A stretch of DNA of 64,000 nt from Diphasiastrum complanatum (lineage: Eukaryota > Streptophyta > Lycopodiopsida > Lycopodiales > Lycopodiaceae), in the NCBI GenBank assembly GCA_029204225.1, contig CM055092.1, positions 69,050,229 through 69,114,228 of the forward strand. Direction: 5' to 3'. Each line of letters begins with the position of its first letter. Positions within the stretch are counted from its first letter, which is position 1. Both the position numbers and the translations under genes were made by a program. Shown piece by piece: positions 35,222 to 46,372 of the stretch. The notes beneath the pieces were generated by a model that was not told the DNA's origin, did no database searches, and was given only the letters and a program-made list of their open reading frames with translations.

Positions 35222-36051
35222 GGATCTGTAGTATGCAATAGCGGACTTGCGCGCGATGGGGAGGATGAGAACAGAAGGGTGACAAAAATCTCGTAGAGGA
35301 CCGATATGTACGAAAGGAACGTACGGTATATCGGACCTGTGCGAGCTGAATATAACAGAAAGATATTAGTTTTGAAGAAACGCGCACAAGTGCAATATAG
35401 GGGGGACACATAGGCAGGTGTATCGGACCTATGCGCATGAAAGGCGGTAGGTGGAAATTCAAGTGTGAAGGACTCGCACAAGTGCGATATGCGGAGCGAA
35501 AAAAAAAAGTGAAAAAAATTCATCTAAGTTTGTGATTTTATATCCTGGTTTGCAAGTGCGAAAGAATATCCAATCACACTTGTGGGAGTTGTATGAACAA
35601 ATGACAGAGCGACATGTGTCACGCTGTCACTTTACATGTGTGGGATCTGTATGAGCAAATGATAGAGCGACACGTATTTTCGAGCACACGAATGAACACA
35701 CAACACGTGTCCAGTTGTCATTTCATACGTGTCCAGGTGTCACCTCGCACGTGCCAGTAGTTGTAGTCGAATCGAAAGTAGACACGTGTCCATTGATCGT
35801 TGACCGCACGTGCAAAAATTTAGTATAAATGGCATGAAAATCGATTAATTTTTTACCTTTTTCCGTTATCAAAATTCGCAACATATCGCTCTTGTGCGCA
35901 TGCTTTGTTGACCGTTTGCACTCAACGACACCTACTTGCGCTCAAGTGCGATATTCGGTATCTCGAGCCGTACATCTCTTGTGCGCCATCTTGATAGTTA
36001 GTTTTCTTTCTCATCTCCCTCGCGCACAAGTGCGATATTCACTTTATTTCG
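35222..36051. promoter_or_regulatory. Divergent intergenic region with repeated CGCAC-AA-GTGCG motif
   Basis: The 830 bp between the start codons of the H3-like gene (minus) and the next gene (plus) carry a repeated palindromic motif followed by ATAT. GCGCACAAGTGCGATAT and close variants occur at 35382, 35475, 35938 and 36022. Reverse-orientation variants (TATCGGACCTGTGCG type) occur near 35235, 35330 and 35420. A second repeated segment (ATGAGCAAATGATAGAGCGA and variant) occurs at about 35590 and 35650, and ACACGTGTCC motifs (G-box-like CACGTG cores) at about 35703, 35728 and 35782. A shared two-way promoter is the simplest reading; remnants of a mobile element's subterminal repeats are the alternative. 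Confidence 0.5.
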
Positions 36052-37402
36052 ATGGCCTCTTCCTCAGGATCCTCACGAGATTCAGGCTTGAGTTCATTTC
36101 TTAGTGAATTTGGGATTACTGAAAATCTGGACTACTTCCACAGTCTATTCAGGCCATATCTACATGTTTTCAGGACTGCACAACCAAATTCTGACGTTTT
36201 TTATCAACATTATGTTAGATTCAGAGATATACTTAGTAAGCATGTTTTCTCCATAGGTTCACTCCAGTACATGCATTATACTGATTTGGTTCACTTCTTC
36301 CCAGCTTTCAGACATAGACTGGATAGAATGTTCACCAAATTGTTTGACCTTTTCAAAAGCAGTTCACTGTGTCCTTATTGCAACAAGAAATGTCGATTGA
36401 TTGAATATCAGAGTGGTTTCGTACTTTTCCTGTTAGTTCAGATCCCAGATGAGGATGAAATTTCTGTTGCTGACCCTTGCTTTTCATCATCCTATTGCCT
36501 GTATATTATATTAATGACGATGTATATTTTACTACTGCTGACTTATGTAGATTTTTTGACTATCGTGAAGACGAGATTCTATGTTTATTATCCGGCACAA
36601 TTTCCGAATTCTCCGACTTCGTAGATTTTGAAACGAATGATCTTGTTGCTGGTATTGATTTTGATGATGAGGAGAGAATTATGACTGCTAAAGAATGCTT
36701 GACTAAGACTTTATCAAATATAGCTAAGGATGGGCAAGGCAGACCATCCGATGAAGAATTCACAGCATTTCAATCCGAGATGGGCTTCCCTCGTCCATCA
36801 TTATTACATTTCACGGATGATTCCAGTTCAGTACGTGGTCATTATATTGATCATCCTGATCTGGTTGTTGCTGATGATGAAGAATGTGTAAGTGTTTAGA
36901 CTTCCTTGCATTATGATATTTCTAATCACTGAATGTGTTTTTGCTAACAAATGTCCTATTGCAGGACGCTCTCATAATAGATGCTTTTGCTGCGAGACGA
37001 GGTGGTTTCAGACAACACGCATCGTCTTTCTAGAGGGATAGTGGACTTGGCCACTATCTTAGGCATATCTTGAAGAATGAGATCTGTATTGCTCATTCCA
37101 AGCTGAGCCCAGTCGGGGAGACTCTTATAATGGCAGTTAAAGCTTTATCATTTTACCTAGGAGGACATAAATTTGTAAAGACAAATAAGATCATTTTTGT
37201 CAAAAGATCTTATGTTTTGAACATTTTAGGCTTTACTGATGGGAATGTTCCTTTAAGGAGCTCCCATTATTCATTGTATTCCACTTATATTGAGCTTAGT
37301 GGAAATAAGGATAATGCACATCTATTATATGCATACGCTAGCAGAGAATTTCTTCATGACAATACTGCCATAGAATCTGACACAAGATCTGATGATGAAT
37401 AG
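36052..37402 (+). CDS. Unknown protein gene, two exons, divergent from the H3-like gene
   Basis: Exon 1 starts with ATG at 36052 (MASSSGSSRDSGLSSFLSEF) and runs to 36887 (GAATGT then GTAAGT donor). The intron ends TTGCAG at 36964; exon 2 runs 36965-37402. The junction is in phase (VVADDEEC to DALIIDAFAARR). Features: a hydrophobic/aromatic helical N-terminal domain, a Cys cluster CPYCNKKC near residue 107 that could bind zinc, FTTADLCRFFDYREDEI, and an acidic C-terminus (ESDTRSDDE). Interruptions: a one-base frame change near 36475-36495 and TAG at 37031-37033, in SSF-stop-RDSGLGHYL where Gln would fit. I do not recognise the family. The divergent arrangement suggests co-expression with the H3-like gene. 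Confidence 0.5.
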
Positions 37403-37529
37403 TTGACACTTTGTATTTTGGTATAATACAATCAATACATTTACATTGAGTATTTCTCCTTTCTTGTTCAATGAATTTGCAAAGCAATTCTGAACATGTC
37501 ATGATTTGATGATAATAATGATCTTGTAC

Positions 37530-40165
37530 TCAACAATCATCTAATTTCTCTTCCTGTATGAACTTGCATGCTTTTCTAAACTTGTTGTATTGTGTGGACT
37601 TTGTTATATGTCGAATTTGAACTCTGCGGTAGAACCACTGAAACAATTGACAAATGTAGTTTCGTTTTTCATTGGTTCCTCCATGTTGTGTATTTCGATG
37701 AAATGCTGCTCCTGCTTGCCAGTGTGACTTCTCCATCCCTTGTGATGACCATACACTCAAGCTTCCATATGTATTTGCAAAAATTGTTGTATGATCTCTT
37801 AGTATATGCTGCATATGTCAAAATCATAATGTTAGTCTTATGTTTGGATCTAAATATATATTTAAATTTGAAAGCATTTTAAGAATTTAATTCTAACCAT
37901 GTAATGAGTGATGTGATCATCTCCCCATGCTTTTGATACTGCATTAACAAACTCGACACAAGTCCTTTGGACAACTTTCTTATCAATATCAGAGTATTTT
38001 TCTTTTCTTAAAATAGCAATCATACTATCAAGCTTTTTCCGTACATCAACTTTTAGTACTCTGGTTTTGCCGTCTTTCTCGAAGTCCTGAGTAGCAGCAA
38101 TAATATCTGTCTAGACTGAGTGTTGAATATTAGAAGCCCTACCAGTATGATTTAATAGGAAACGACGTGCTTTTGCTCCTCCTATGCTTGGCTTAGTTGG
38201 CATGTTCCCATTCTTTCCTGAAAGCTTTTCATCTTTTTGAATTTTGATATGGAGTCCTGCTTTTGATAAAACATCTTCTAATCGAGAGATAGCTTTCTTT
38301 GCTAATGATGCTGGCTTAGTATTCCAAGCAAAATCTATATGAAGATAAATGATCTTTTCTATTAATCTAACTTCTGCATGAAGAGTGCAAACATGCACAT
38401 TTTTTAAGGGGATAGGCAGCATAGGCTTCCGGTTTGGATCTGCATATTCTCTAGTAATTCCTATGCTCCTAGTTACATCATTTCTCATTTTCATACAGTA
38501 CAAACAAGGGTGTTTTGATATAGCACCGTGAGAGACATTATACATACATTTTAATGTTTTCAAATCACCTGCTAAGTGCCATTCAACATTGAAATCTCCA
38601 ACTCCTGGAACATTGAGAAGTCCTCCATCCATATGGTCCTTGATGATCCTAGGATACGATGTCCTTGAGAAAATCCATGATAATATATCATGATCCTCTT
38701 TTAGCACCTGTCCAAAAAAATTAATCAGACTTAATTTACAATGTATTAATACTATTCAATGAATGTAATGTAATAATGAGGCTAGTTACCTGAAACGCTG
38801 CCAACCACCATACATCATTTTATGACTAGACATTGAATCTGAAATCTTCTTGATTCTCTGTTTGTGATAGAGCACCGTTCATGAGAGTTATACTAACCCT
38901 CTCCATCTTCTGCCCTTTCACAATTTCTGACTCATCTAACTTAAGTACTATGATTATTTTGCCATTTATTATATCATAGAATGTGACGATGTATCTCAGC
39001 AAGTAATTTAGATCAACAAATAAATTGTTTGATGAATTATAGAATATTGATCTTCCATCAGTTTCATACACCTCCTCAATATGAAACGGAGTTTCAGTGA
39101 TCTTATACATACCTATGTTTAATGTATCTCTCTCTTTCTTCAAGTGATATGTCCTAGGGATTGGGACTTTTCTAATTTGAACTTGCTTAAAAGCTTCTCT
39201 AATTAGTTTAAATGTTGTTGCATATGCTTCTCTGCTAATACCCACAAAATCACAAGCACCCTGAACTATAGTCTTATCTAAATTTTTTTGAATGTCCACC
39301 ATCAAAGACTCTGCTATTTTACACTTTACATTTGAAATCATATTGTTCATCACGATACGCTCAGTGGATTTGCAAGTCAATATTGTGCCCAATGACATTC
39401 CTAGTGAAGCATTGTCTTTAATATTTCGAGAAGCTACTAATACAGATCTGCAAAAAAAACAGATAGTTAACAGAATATCACCATAGTTGAAATTAAATCC
39501 AAATGTCATTGAAAAACTTACAAAATCAGAATATGCTTACTTGAATGCACGGATCCTTCTATTTCGATAACTCCTTTTGAAAGCGTTTGAATATCCTTGC
39601 AACTTTTTCGCTTTCGCTTCTTACTTTCAGCCTTCTTCTTTGCCAAATCCACATCCTTCAATAATTGTAAGTTTTCAATACGAATAGACTATAAGACTGA
39701 TTGCATTTGCTCTAGTTCTGATTTGATATTGATTGTTATCTTCTGTAATGATTCATTATTTTTTTTAAGTTGTTCATTTTCTTCTGATGTCTTTTGGAGA
39801 TGACAATCTCTATTCTGACAATAAGAGGACATCCGAATGAACTCACCTTCTAAAAAGTGAACTTTATTCATATAAAGTTGTTTTCCATGGTTCTGCAATG
39901 TTTCACAATATCCTAGTAATCCACTATGTCCATTGCATATCCATGTAACTAAATGAGTTATTGAAGAGAACGTGGGATGTGTCAAAGTGCTTGGATCTTG
40001 TGGATATAATGTTCCATCTATCCACAAATCCAAGTTTTTTTTTTCTTCTGCCCTGTAACGAGAACGATCCTCAGCAGATATTTGAATTCCTTTGCCTCCT
40101 CTTCTCTGCAAAGGTGCCAAATCAATAGGGATATTCACATGTAGATGATACAATGTCATCATCAA
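37530..40165 (-). CDS. Large multi-exon protein of unrecognised family (copy 1)
   Basis: Exons on minus: 40165-39541, 39447-38790, 38707-37898 and 37808-37530, ending TGA. Exons 2-4 join in phase by GT-AG introns (CAG/GTAACT, GGACAG/GTG; ATG/GTTAGA, TGCAG/CAT). The exon 1 to 2 junction is out of phase as I place it, so the real donor or an upstream exon may differ. Exon 1 holds a long coiled coil (LQKTSEENEQLKKNNESLQK) and a basic patch (KKRKRK). Exon 2: a mixed domain with LIREAFKQVQIRKVPIPRTY. Exon 3: ILSWIFSRTSY, WHLAGDLKTLKCMYNVSHGA, then KHPCLYCM. Exon 4: GMEKSHWQAGAAFHRNTQHG and LFQWFYRR. The Cys/His and HG motifs recall transposon-linked protein families of plants and animals, but I cannot name one. 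In-frame TAG (39689, 38826, 38111) and TAA (38820) interrupt it at Gln-compatible places. Confidence 0.55.
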
Positions 40166-40631
40166 AAAAATAGTAGAGTAATCAGTTGCATCAAAGTACT
40201 ACGACCAGATTCTATGAAGCAAAGCAAAGTACTCATCTTTGATTATATTACATACTATGTACAATCAATCCAAACTCCATGCTTGTATGCTTGATTCAAA
40301 TTTGGAAATGTCATTCATTTTTTCATTCCAATAGGTAGTTGGCGCTCATATTTCCATTCCAAAGTGATGATGGCGTTCATAATTGGAGATGACACCCATA
40401 TTTCCATTCTCATGGAAGGAATGCATATGTAAACATTTTGCAATTTTTTCTGATTCGAATTTGGGGATGGCGGTCATATTCTAGATCTATTGAAAATATT
40501 GCCCTTTTCGTAACCAACGGAGGGAATATTTTTGAATTTAGTAAGTTATACTGTGAACTGTTAACAATTTTTAACTGTGACTATAGACATTGTGGTTAGA
40601 TCATTGGGAGTTGGGGAGGCCTTGGGAGTGG
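40166..40631. other. No gene recognised
   Basis: Contains a short repeated theme (TGATGGCGTTCAT, TGACACCCATATTTCCATTC, GATGGCGGTCATATT) at 40368-40470, perhaps an old tandem repeat. No open frame or domain. Confidence 0.5.
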
Positions 40632-41492
40632 TGTTGGCAAGCAAATAAACGATATTGTTTTCTTTATTTTGATATTTTTCTATATCCTAAATGGCATTCC
40701 TTAAAGGGTCTTTTTGATACTAAGAACTCCTCTAATGAAAGGCTTGAATTTCCAACAAAGGATCGAAAAATTTGGGTCCGAAGTTTTCCGACCCAAGCTT
40801 ATTTTTGAACCAATGTCAATCTTGTCAAAGAGAGATTTTTTCGAACTTGGTCGATTTGGAACGGTTCTAAATTTTTCGAGCGTCTTCGAACATGTTCGGT
40901 TTGGATCCGTTCTAATTTTTTGAGCCTATGTATATTTTTGACCCAATGTATATTCTCGGACCTTTGTAAAATTCCCTAAACCCCTTGTACTGTCAACTCG
41001 GAAATCCAACCCACGTCACGACGTTGACAGTTCGCCTACCTTGGCACATAACTCTTTGGCAAGAACGATGGCTACCTAATACATAGTTCATCAAGTAGAT
41101 GAATGTCAGCTTTCAAACTACTGATTATCTGATTTCTAATCATCAAGGAAGATCTATTGGAGTTAGCGCTCTGATCAGGCTATCATCCTATAGGCATATC
41201 AAGAAAAGAAGTTAAGTTGCAGTTTTTGAATATTCAGGTAGTTATCATCGAACTCAACCGAAGACTAATTAGCGCCCACTGTTTTTGTGCCAGCTTCAAG
41301 CTTATGTACTCAGTTTTGATTATTAACAGAGTGCATTTTTGTCTACACTACTATCTTGTTCCATTGCGCATTGTAGTTATTTTTATTCATCTTGAACTCG
41401 TCTTATTGGTAACTGTCGCATTTTCGATCCACAACACGCACCACCAACTCTCCACTTCCACTACTCATCACCATTTCCATCATTTTATGACA

Positions 41493-41504
41493 TGGTATCA
41501 GAGC
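41493..41504 (+). other. Primer-binding site of element E
   Basis: TGGTATCAGAGC, complementary to the initiator tRNA-Met 3' end, immediately after the LTR end. Confidence 0.9.
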
Positions 41505-41638
41505 GGGTGGCTCAGTAATCTGCATATTCATTGCGGGTTATCAGTCTTATTTCTACCAAGACTTCATATTAGCAAGTGTGCAGCCAACAATAATCCGCTA
41601 TTGTTGTTTCTACCAACAATTTCAATTCTATACCATAA

Positions 41639-42530
41639 ATGGATTCTGCTTCTAGCTCTTCTCTGATTGACAAGCTCAATAGAGAAGACTACCATCTCTG
41701 GTAGTTCAAAATGAGAGTTGTTCTACTAGCCAAGGAACTGTGGGACATTGTCGATGGAACTGAAGTCAAGCTAGAGGTTGATGGAGGCAACGAGATGGCA
41801 AGGCATTTGTCTTAATCACATTGAATATTAATGACTCCCAAATCAGTCATATCTGATCTGTACAGACAGCCAAGGATGCTTGGGACATCCTAGCTACACT
41901 CTATGACATCAGGGATGTCACTACCAAACTACATCTGAGGAAGAAATTCTTCACACTCAGAATGTCTAATGTAGACACTATTTCCAACCATCTTAACACA
42001 TTCAGAAACCTCATGGAACAAATGACTGCAACAGGATCGAACATTGAAGATTCAGATGCAGTAATGATTCTTCTATCAAGTCTTCTTGATGCAATGAAAC
42101 ATTGGTCATGGCCATTTCAACCCAACAGCAACTAACTTTATCCAAAGTCATCTCTATGTTATTACAAGAGGAGATAAGAAGAAATGCTTTCTCCTCAGGC
42201 TCAGGACTGCAGAACACTCAAGTACAACAATGAAAAGAAGAAGCAATTCCAACAACAAGCAAATGTTGCCTCAACCAGTAATTCAATCCAGCATGAAGAG
42301 GAGGATGAAGCTACATTTATGACCAAGGTTTGAAATTTTCAGGATATCAATTCATGGTACCTAGACTCTGGAGCAACTCAGCACATGACCCATCATCGGG
42401 ACTGGTTTGAAAATTACAAATCTTTCACCCATTCTAGAGTTGTACAACTTGGTGAAAACTCAACTCATTCCATTGAAGGTGAAGGAACAATTAGGGTCAA
42501 ATTTTAGGATGGGGTGTTCTCTTTAAAGGA
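41639..42530 (+). pseudogene. Element E gag and protease
   Basis: MDSASSSSLIDKLNREDYHL starts gag; a TAG follows at the conserved Trp position. After a frameshift come TAKDAWDILATLYDIRD, LHLRKKFFTLRM, LNTFRNLMEQMTATGSNIED, then WYLDSGATQHMTHHRDWF (protease, catalytic DSG intact) and STHSIEGEGTIRVKF. Several stops and at least three frame changes. Confidence 0.8.
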
Positions 42531-45500
42531 TTATAGAATTGTAAGCTCTTCTTAACCAACTCTAAGCCAATGATTTGGTTGAATGCATCACTAGATAGAG
42601 CTTCCAGGTTTTTAGATATCCTGCTTGGTTCTACTTAAGGAGTGCACGCCAAGGGCACCTGCACCACTGGCCCCACTTCATCCAATGGTGATGAATGGGG
42701 CTAAGGGAGAAAAAAAAAATTTCTCTCCTTTTTTGTGCTCCCGTAGGAATGAGATTCTAAAATTATAATTCACGTGATAACATGGAGAGCCTAACATGAA
42801 TTATGATTGCTCAGTTACGTCCGACATACTGTCATGTTATGGGGTCAGAGTATATGCTTTGGATTCAAAAGAACAAGGATCCACAATTTTGACAAAAATG
42901 TTATCGATAATAAAGTTGGAATACAAGAATGTAAATAAGATACCTGCAAAATTGGAAACAACCCACGTTGTGCTTGGCATTTCATGGCTCTAGCCTCTGA
43001 CGCACACTGGCCCAGCCATAGAATCCTCATGACACATGTCCAAGAGCGGTGATCCACGGCAACTCTAAATTACATTAAAACTACGGTACGGAGAAGGCTG
43101 CTATCAGGCTCTGGACTCTGTGCACTATAGTTTGCAATTTATTGCACCGCTGATAACAGTAAAGTACATTAAAACTACCAACGGGGCGTGCCTGAGACTC
43201 TGAGTCCTGACCTCGGTCCCAGGCTCCAGGCTCCAGGCTCCAGCCTCCAGAGTATTGGAGATGGGTCATGCCACATGGTCACAAGTTTTAGGAAACGTCC
43301 TTGAGGTTTCCTCCAATTTCCTGCAATTTTTTTGAAGTTATCACCTTTTAAATCCTGCATCTCAAATGTTTTGCCGGCAAAACATTAAATAATTACATTG
43401 AAAATTTATTTTGTTGACTCAATAACCCAACTTTTATAAGGATCTACCTAGTTTTGTTAAAAAAAAAAATTTCCTCCATGTGAGAATGACAAATCTCAAA
43501 TTTCATGCATTTAAAAAAAGTTGTCGATTTTTTGGAAGTTAACTTCCTGTGAATTGTTTTATGAAATTGATTTTCGATAAAAGATGCCAGTTTCTTTCGC
43601 AAGAGATGCCCGCTTTCCCGAACAATAGTCATGGTCCATGGAGGTCGCCCAAGTCGGAGGTACCCAAGATTCTGATTCCAATTTTTCAAATATCCCAAAC
43701 AACTAGGGTCCAGCTTCGTTATTGTGTTTGACCATTGAGTTATATGATATTATGAACCTAGGGTTGAATCAATAATGCACGCATTATGTTTAAAGGACAT
43801 GAAATTAGTAACAATTTGGTGTAGTCAAGAATGAGTGCGGAAGGATTACTTGTGCACAACATAAATAGATAATCAAGCATTTAGGGGAAGGATTTCTTGT
43901 TAAAGGACAACTGAACATTGTAGATTTGGAGGTAGTAGAGGACTCCAATGTTATGAGCTCCCTTTCAACATTTGAGGAAACTTTAAGGTTGAACTTAGCC
44001 CCAAGGGTCTATGTGAGTTTGCGTAGTTCCACTTACTGAAAGAGGTTTTCAAGCCTATTCACCTACATGCAATCCCTATTGAGCACACACTTAGTCCCTT
44101 AAAGTAGCATGGCATTATCTAAGTCTTTCATAACTTTTCATGACTATATTACGTGGCATGAAGTAATACCATAGCTAAAGTTTACTTGCCAAATTGAAAT
44201 TAGTTTTTTATTTCGATAACATAGAAAGATAATACTACATTTTTTGTTTCTCTCAAAAGACTACTGGCATTTGAATCAATGTCATTTAGCATTAAACTTT
44301 TAATATAGGCAAAACTATTATGCTTTATCTATTGATATTATATTGACATTAAAAATATAATACCGTTAAGAATATATCAATATATTAAACCATACCAACA
44401 AAATTGTATGACATACATGTTACCTACATGATGTAATACCTTCCTTCTATGAGATCACTCAAGTGACATTATTGTGTGCAATCTAAAGTTCACTGAAGCT
44501 CAAGGCTACCTGATTGGCTAGGAAAAGCTATTGTTCATACAAGCTTATAGCACATAAAGATCAAATTTTACATAATGAGAATACACCAACATTTGCTTTG
44601 TTTTTAAATTTCACATAGAGATGATGATGAAAATAGTATCGTAGAATCACATACTAGTACAGTAGTTTTTTAAGTTCACATAGAGACGATATACCTTGGT
44701 TTACACTAGAATATATACCTTGGTTTACATGTATTGTGTCACATTCCACCAAAGGGATATCATCAATATTCATCGTAATGACTTGAAGTTGTGAAGAGGT
44801 CAACTAAAAAGGTACATTGATGGTGTGGCACATGCCACGTGTATGGACGCTTAGTCCTATGTTTAATCATGTAAATTCCTCACACGAGGTCTATTGGCAC
44901 CTTTTCTAATGAGTAAAAATCTACATTAGCATCGTAGAGAGAATGTAGGACAATTTTTAGCATGTTTTACCTTGTTGGTGGATCTCGAGATCTTGAGGTT
45001 AATGCTAGGATTGATGGCCTATTTTAGGGTATTGACTTTAGATTTAGGTCAAGCAAGGTTGAAGTGTAACACCCTAAACCCTAAATCCGAGATGGATATG
45101 TATAAATATCTATGAGATTTTGTCATAGAATATGACGAAAAATCGAGATCGTTCACTTTCCTTGACATTGTTTTTGTGTGGCGAGTTAGAGCCTTGATAT
45201 GTGAGTGATCTTATGCATTTGATGCATTTTTTGAAAGGTACTAAAGTTGATTACAGGTCCTTGAAGCTTGCTAGACTTTTCTATGGAATGTGCTCAAATC
45301 CAGTGTGCCATTTGTGGAGTTGAATGCCAAGATCAACTAGTTTTGATAACTAGTTTTGTTTCTAGCTCATAGTTTGGATCTAGATCAATCAAATGTGCAT
45401 TCTCCATCACTTTTAGCACTGATTGGGATTCATTTTGTTGTAAATATTTTCATCAAGCTATTCCTAATTTGGCTAAATGTAGAACATCTAAAATTTTAGC

Positions 45501-45585
45501 TACAAGAGAAAAATTATGTTGAAAAACTAATAGTGAGAAGTCTTGTGTAGCAATAGGCTCATTGAAACCACACTTTAGCGGCACC
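42531..45585. other. No gene recognised; short repeats
   Basis: A stretch of 3 kb. There is a GGCTCCA heptamer run (CCAGGCTCCAGGCTCCAGGC and variants) at 43216-43251, a tandem copy of ATATACCTTGGTTTACA at 44687-44728, and TGTAACACCCTAAACCCTAA at 45066, which has the look of a gypsy LTR start. Composition is AT-rich and no frame shows a domain. Small open frames at 42796 and 43081-43360 lack support. Confidence 0.45.
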
Positions 45586-46229
45586 TGTTGGAATTCGATA
45601 ATCAGCCTCAAATCCATTCAATAATTATCATCCTGAAAAACAAAAAATAGAAGGCTCGAATTTCTGAATAGAGGATCAAAAAATTCAAAATCGAATTTTC
45701 TAGAATTTCTCGATACCGGATTGACTCAAAAAATTCTATATTTTTTGAGTCAGTGTATATTTTTTAGTCATTATTTTTTGAGTCATTGTACATTTTTCGA
45801 TACTTGTAAATCTCGATACTGTCGATCTAAAATCCGCCGACCCAACGACTTCGCATTGACAGTCCGCCCACTTTGTACATGCATTAACTATAATGAGGCG
45901 GTTGTAGTAACTGCAACAAAAGGTAGTTGTAGATATTTTGTAGGATATCAATCCTAGAATCTTCATTAGAAAACTTCTTCTGATTATTTGAGTTTCTATA
46001 GCCAGCGTTATCTCGCTCAACGACTATAAGCTGAAGTTATAGCTTCAAGCATTGTACTCACTACTTGATATTAATCAGAGTGCAAATTTTCAGTCCCACT
46101 ACTATATTGTTTCATTGAGCATTTGTCTGAATCATTAAATTTGAATACTCTGCTGCTGTCTATTGTGCTTTTTCGATCCTACACCAAACCCGCTCATCAG
46201 CTTTCGATCATTCCCACTAATTTTCGACA

Positions 46230-46241
46230 TGGTATCAGAGT
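46230..46241 (+). other. Primer-binding site of element F
   Basis: TGGTATCAGAGT, one base different from the usual TGGTATCAGAGC, directly after the LTR end. Confidence 0.85.
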
Positions 46242-46372
46242 GGGCTATTAAGTAATTTGCATATTGTCTACAGATTATCAAGTCTTGTTTCTATCAAGAC
46301 ATTGTACTAGCAAGAGCGCAACCAACAGTATTTCAAAATCATTGTTTCTACCAACGATTTCACTCAACCAGA

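Larger units (their letters stand above)
40632..42530 (+). mobile_element. Ty1/copia element E, 5' half only
   Basis: A putative 5' LTR from about 40632 (TGTTGG) to 41492 (ATGACA), a primer-binding site at 41493, gag ATG at 41639 and protease to about 42530, where recognisable sequence ends. The LTR's left edge is uncertain; its right half resembles the element F LTR (for example CCAACCCACG..GACGTTGACAGTTCGCC versus CCGACCCAACGAC..GACAGTCCGCC). Integrase, reverse transcriptase and 3' LTR are missing. Confidence 0.65.

Noticed and set aside
35065-35523. 152-residue open frame on minus, upstream of the H3-like gene
   Set aside because: It overlaps the H3-like frame in another phase, and its composition (Phe/Ser/Leu-rich from the repeat motif) has no domain; it is a shadow.
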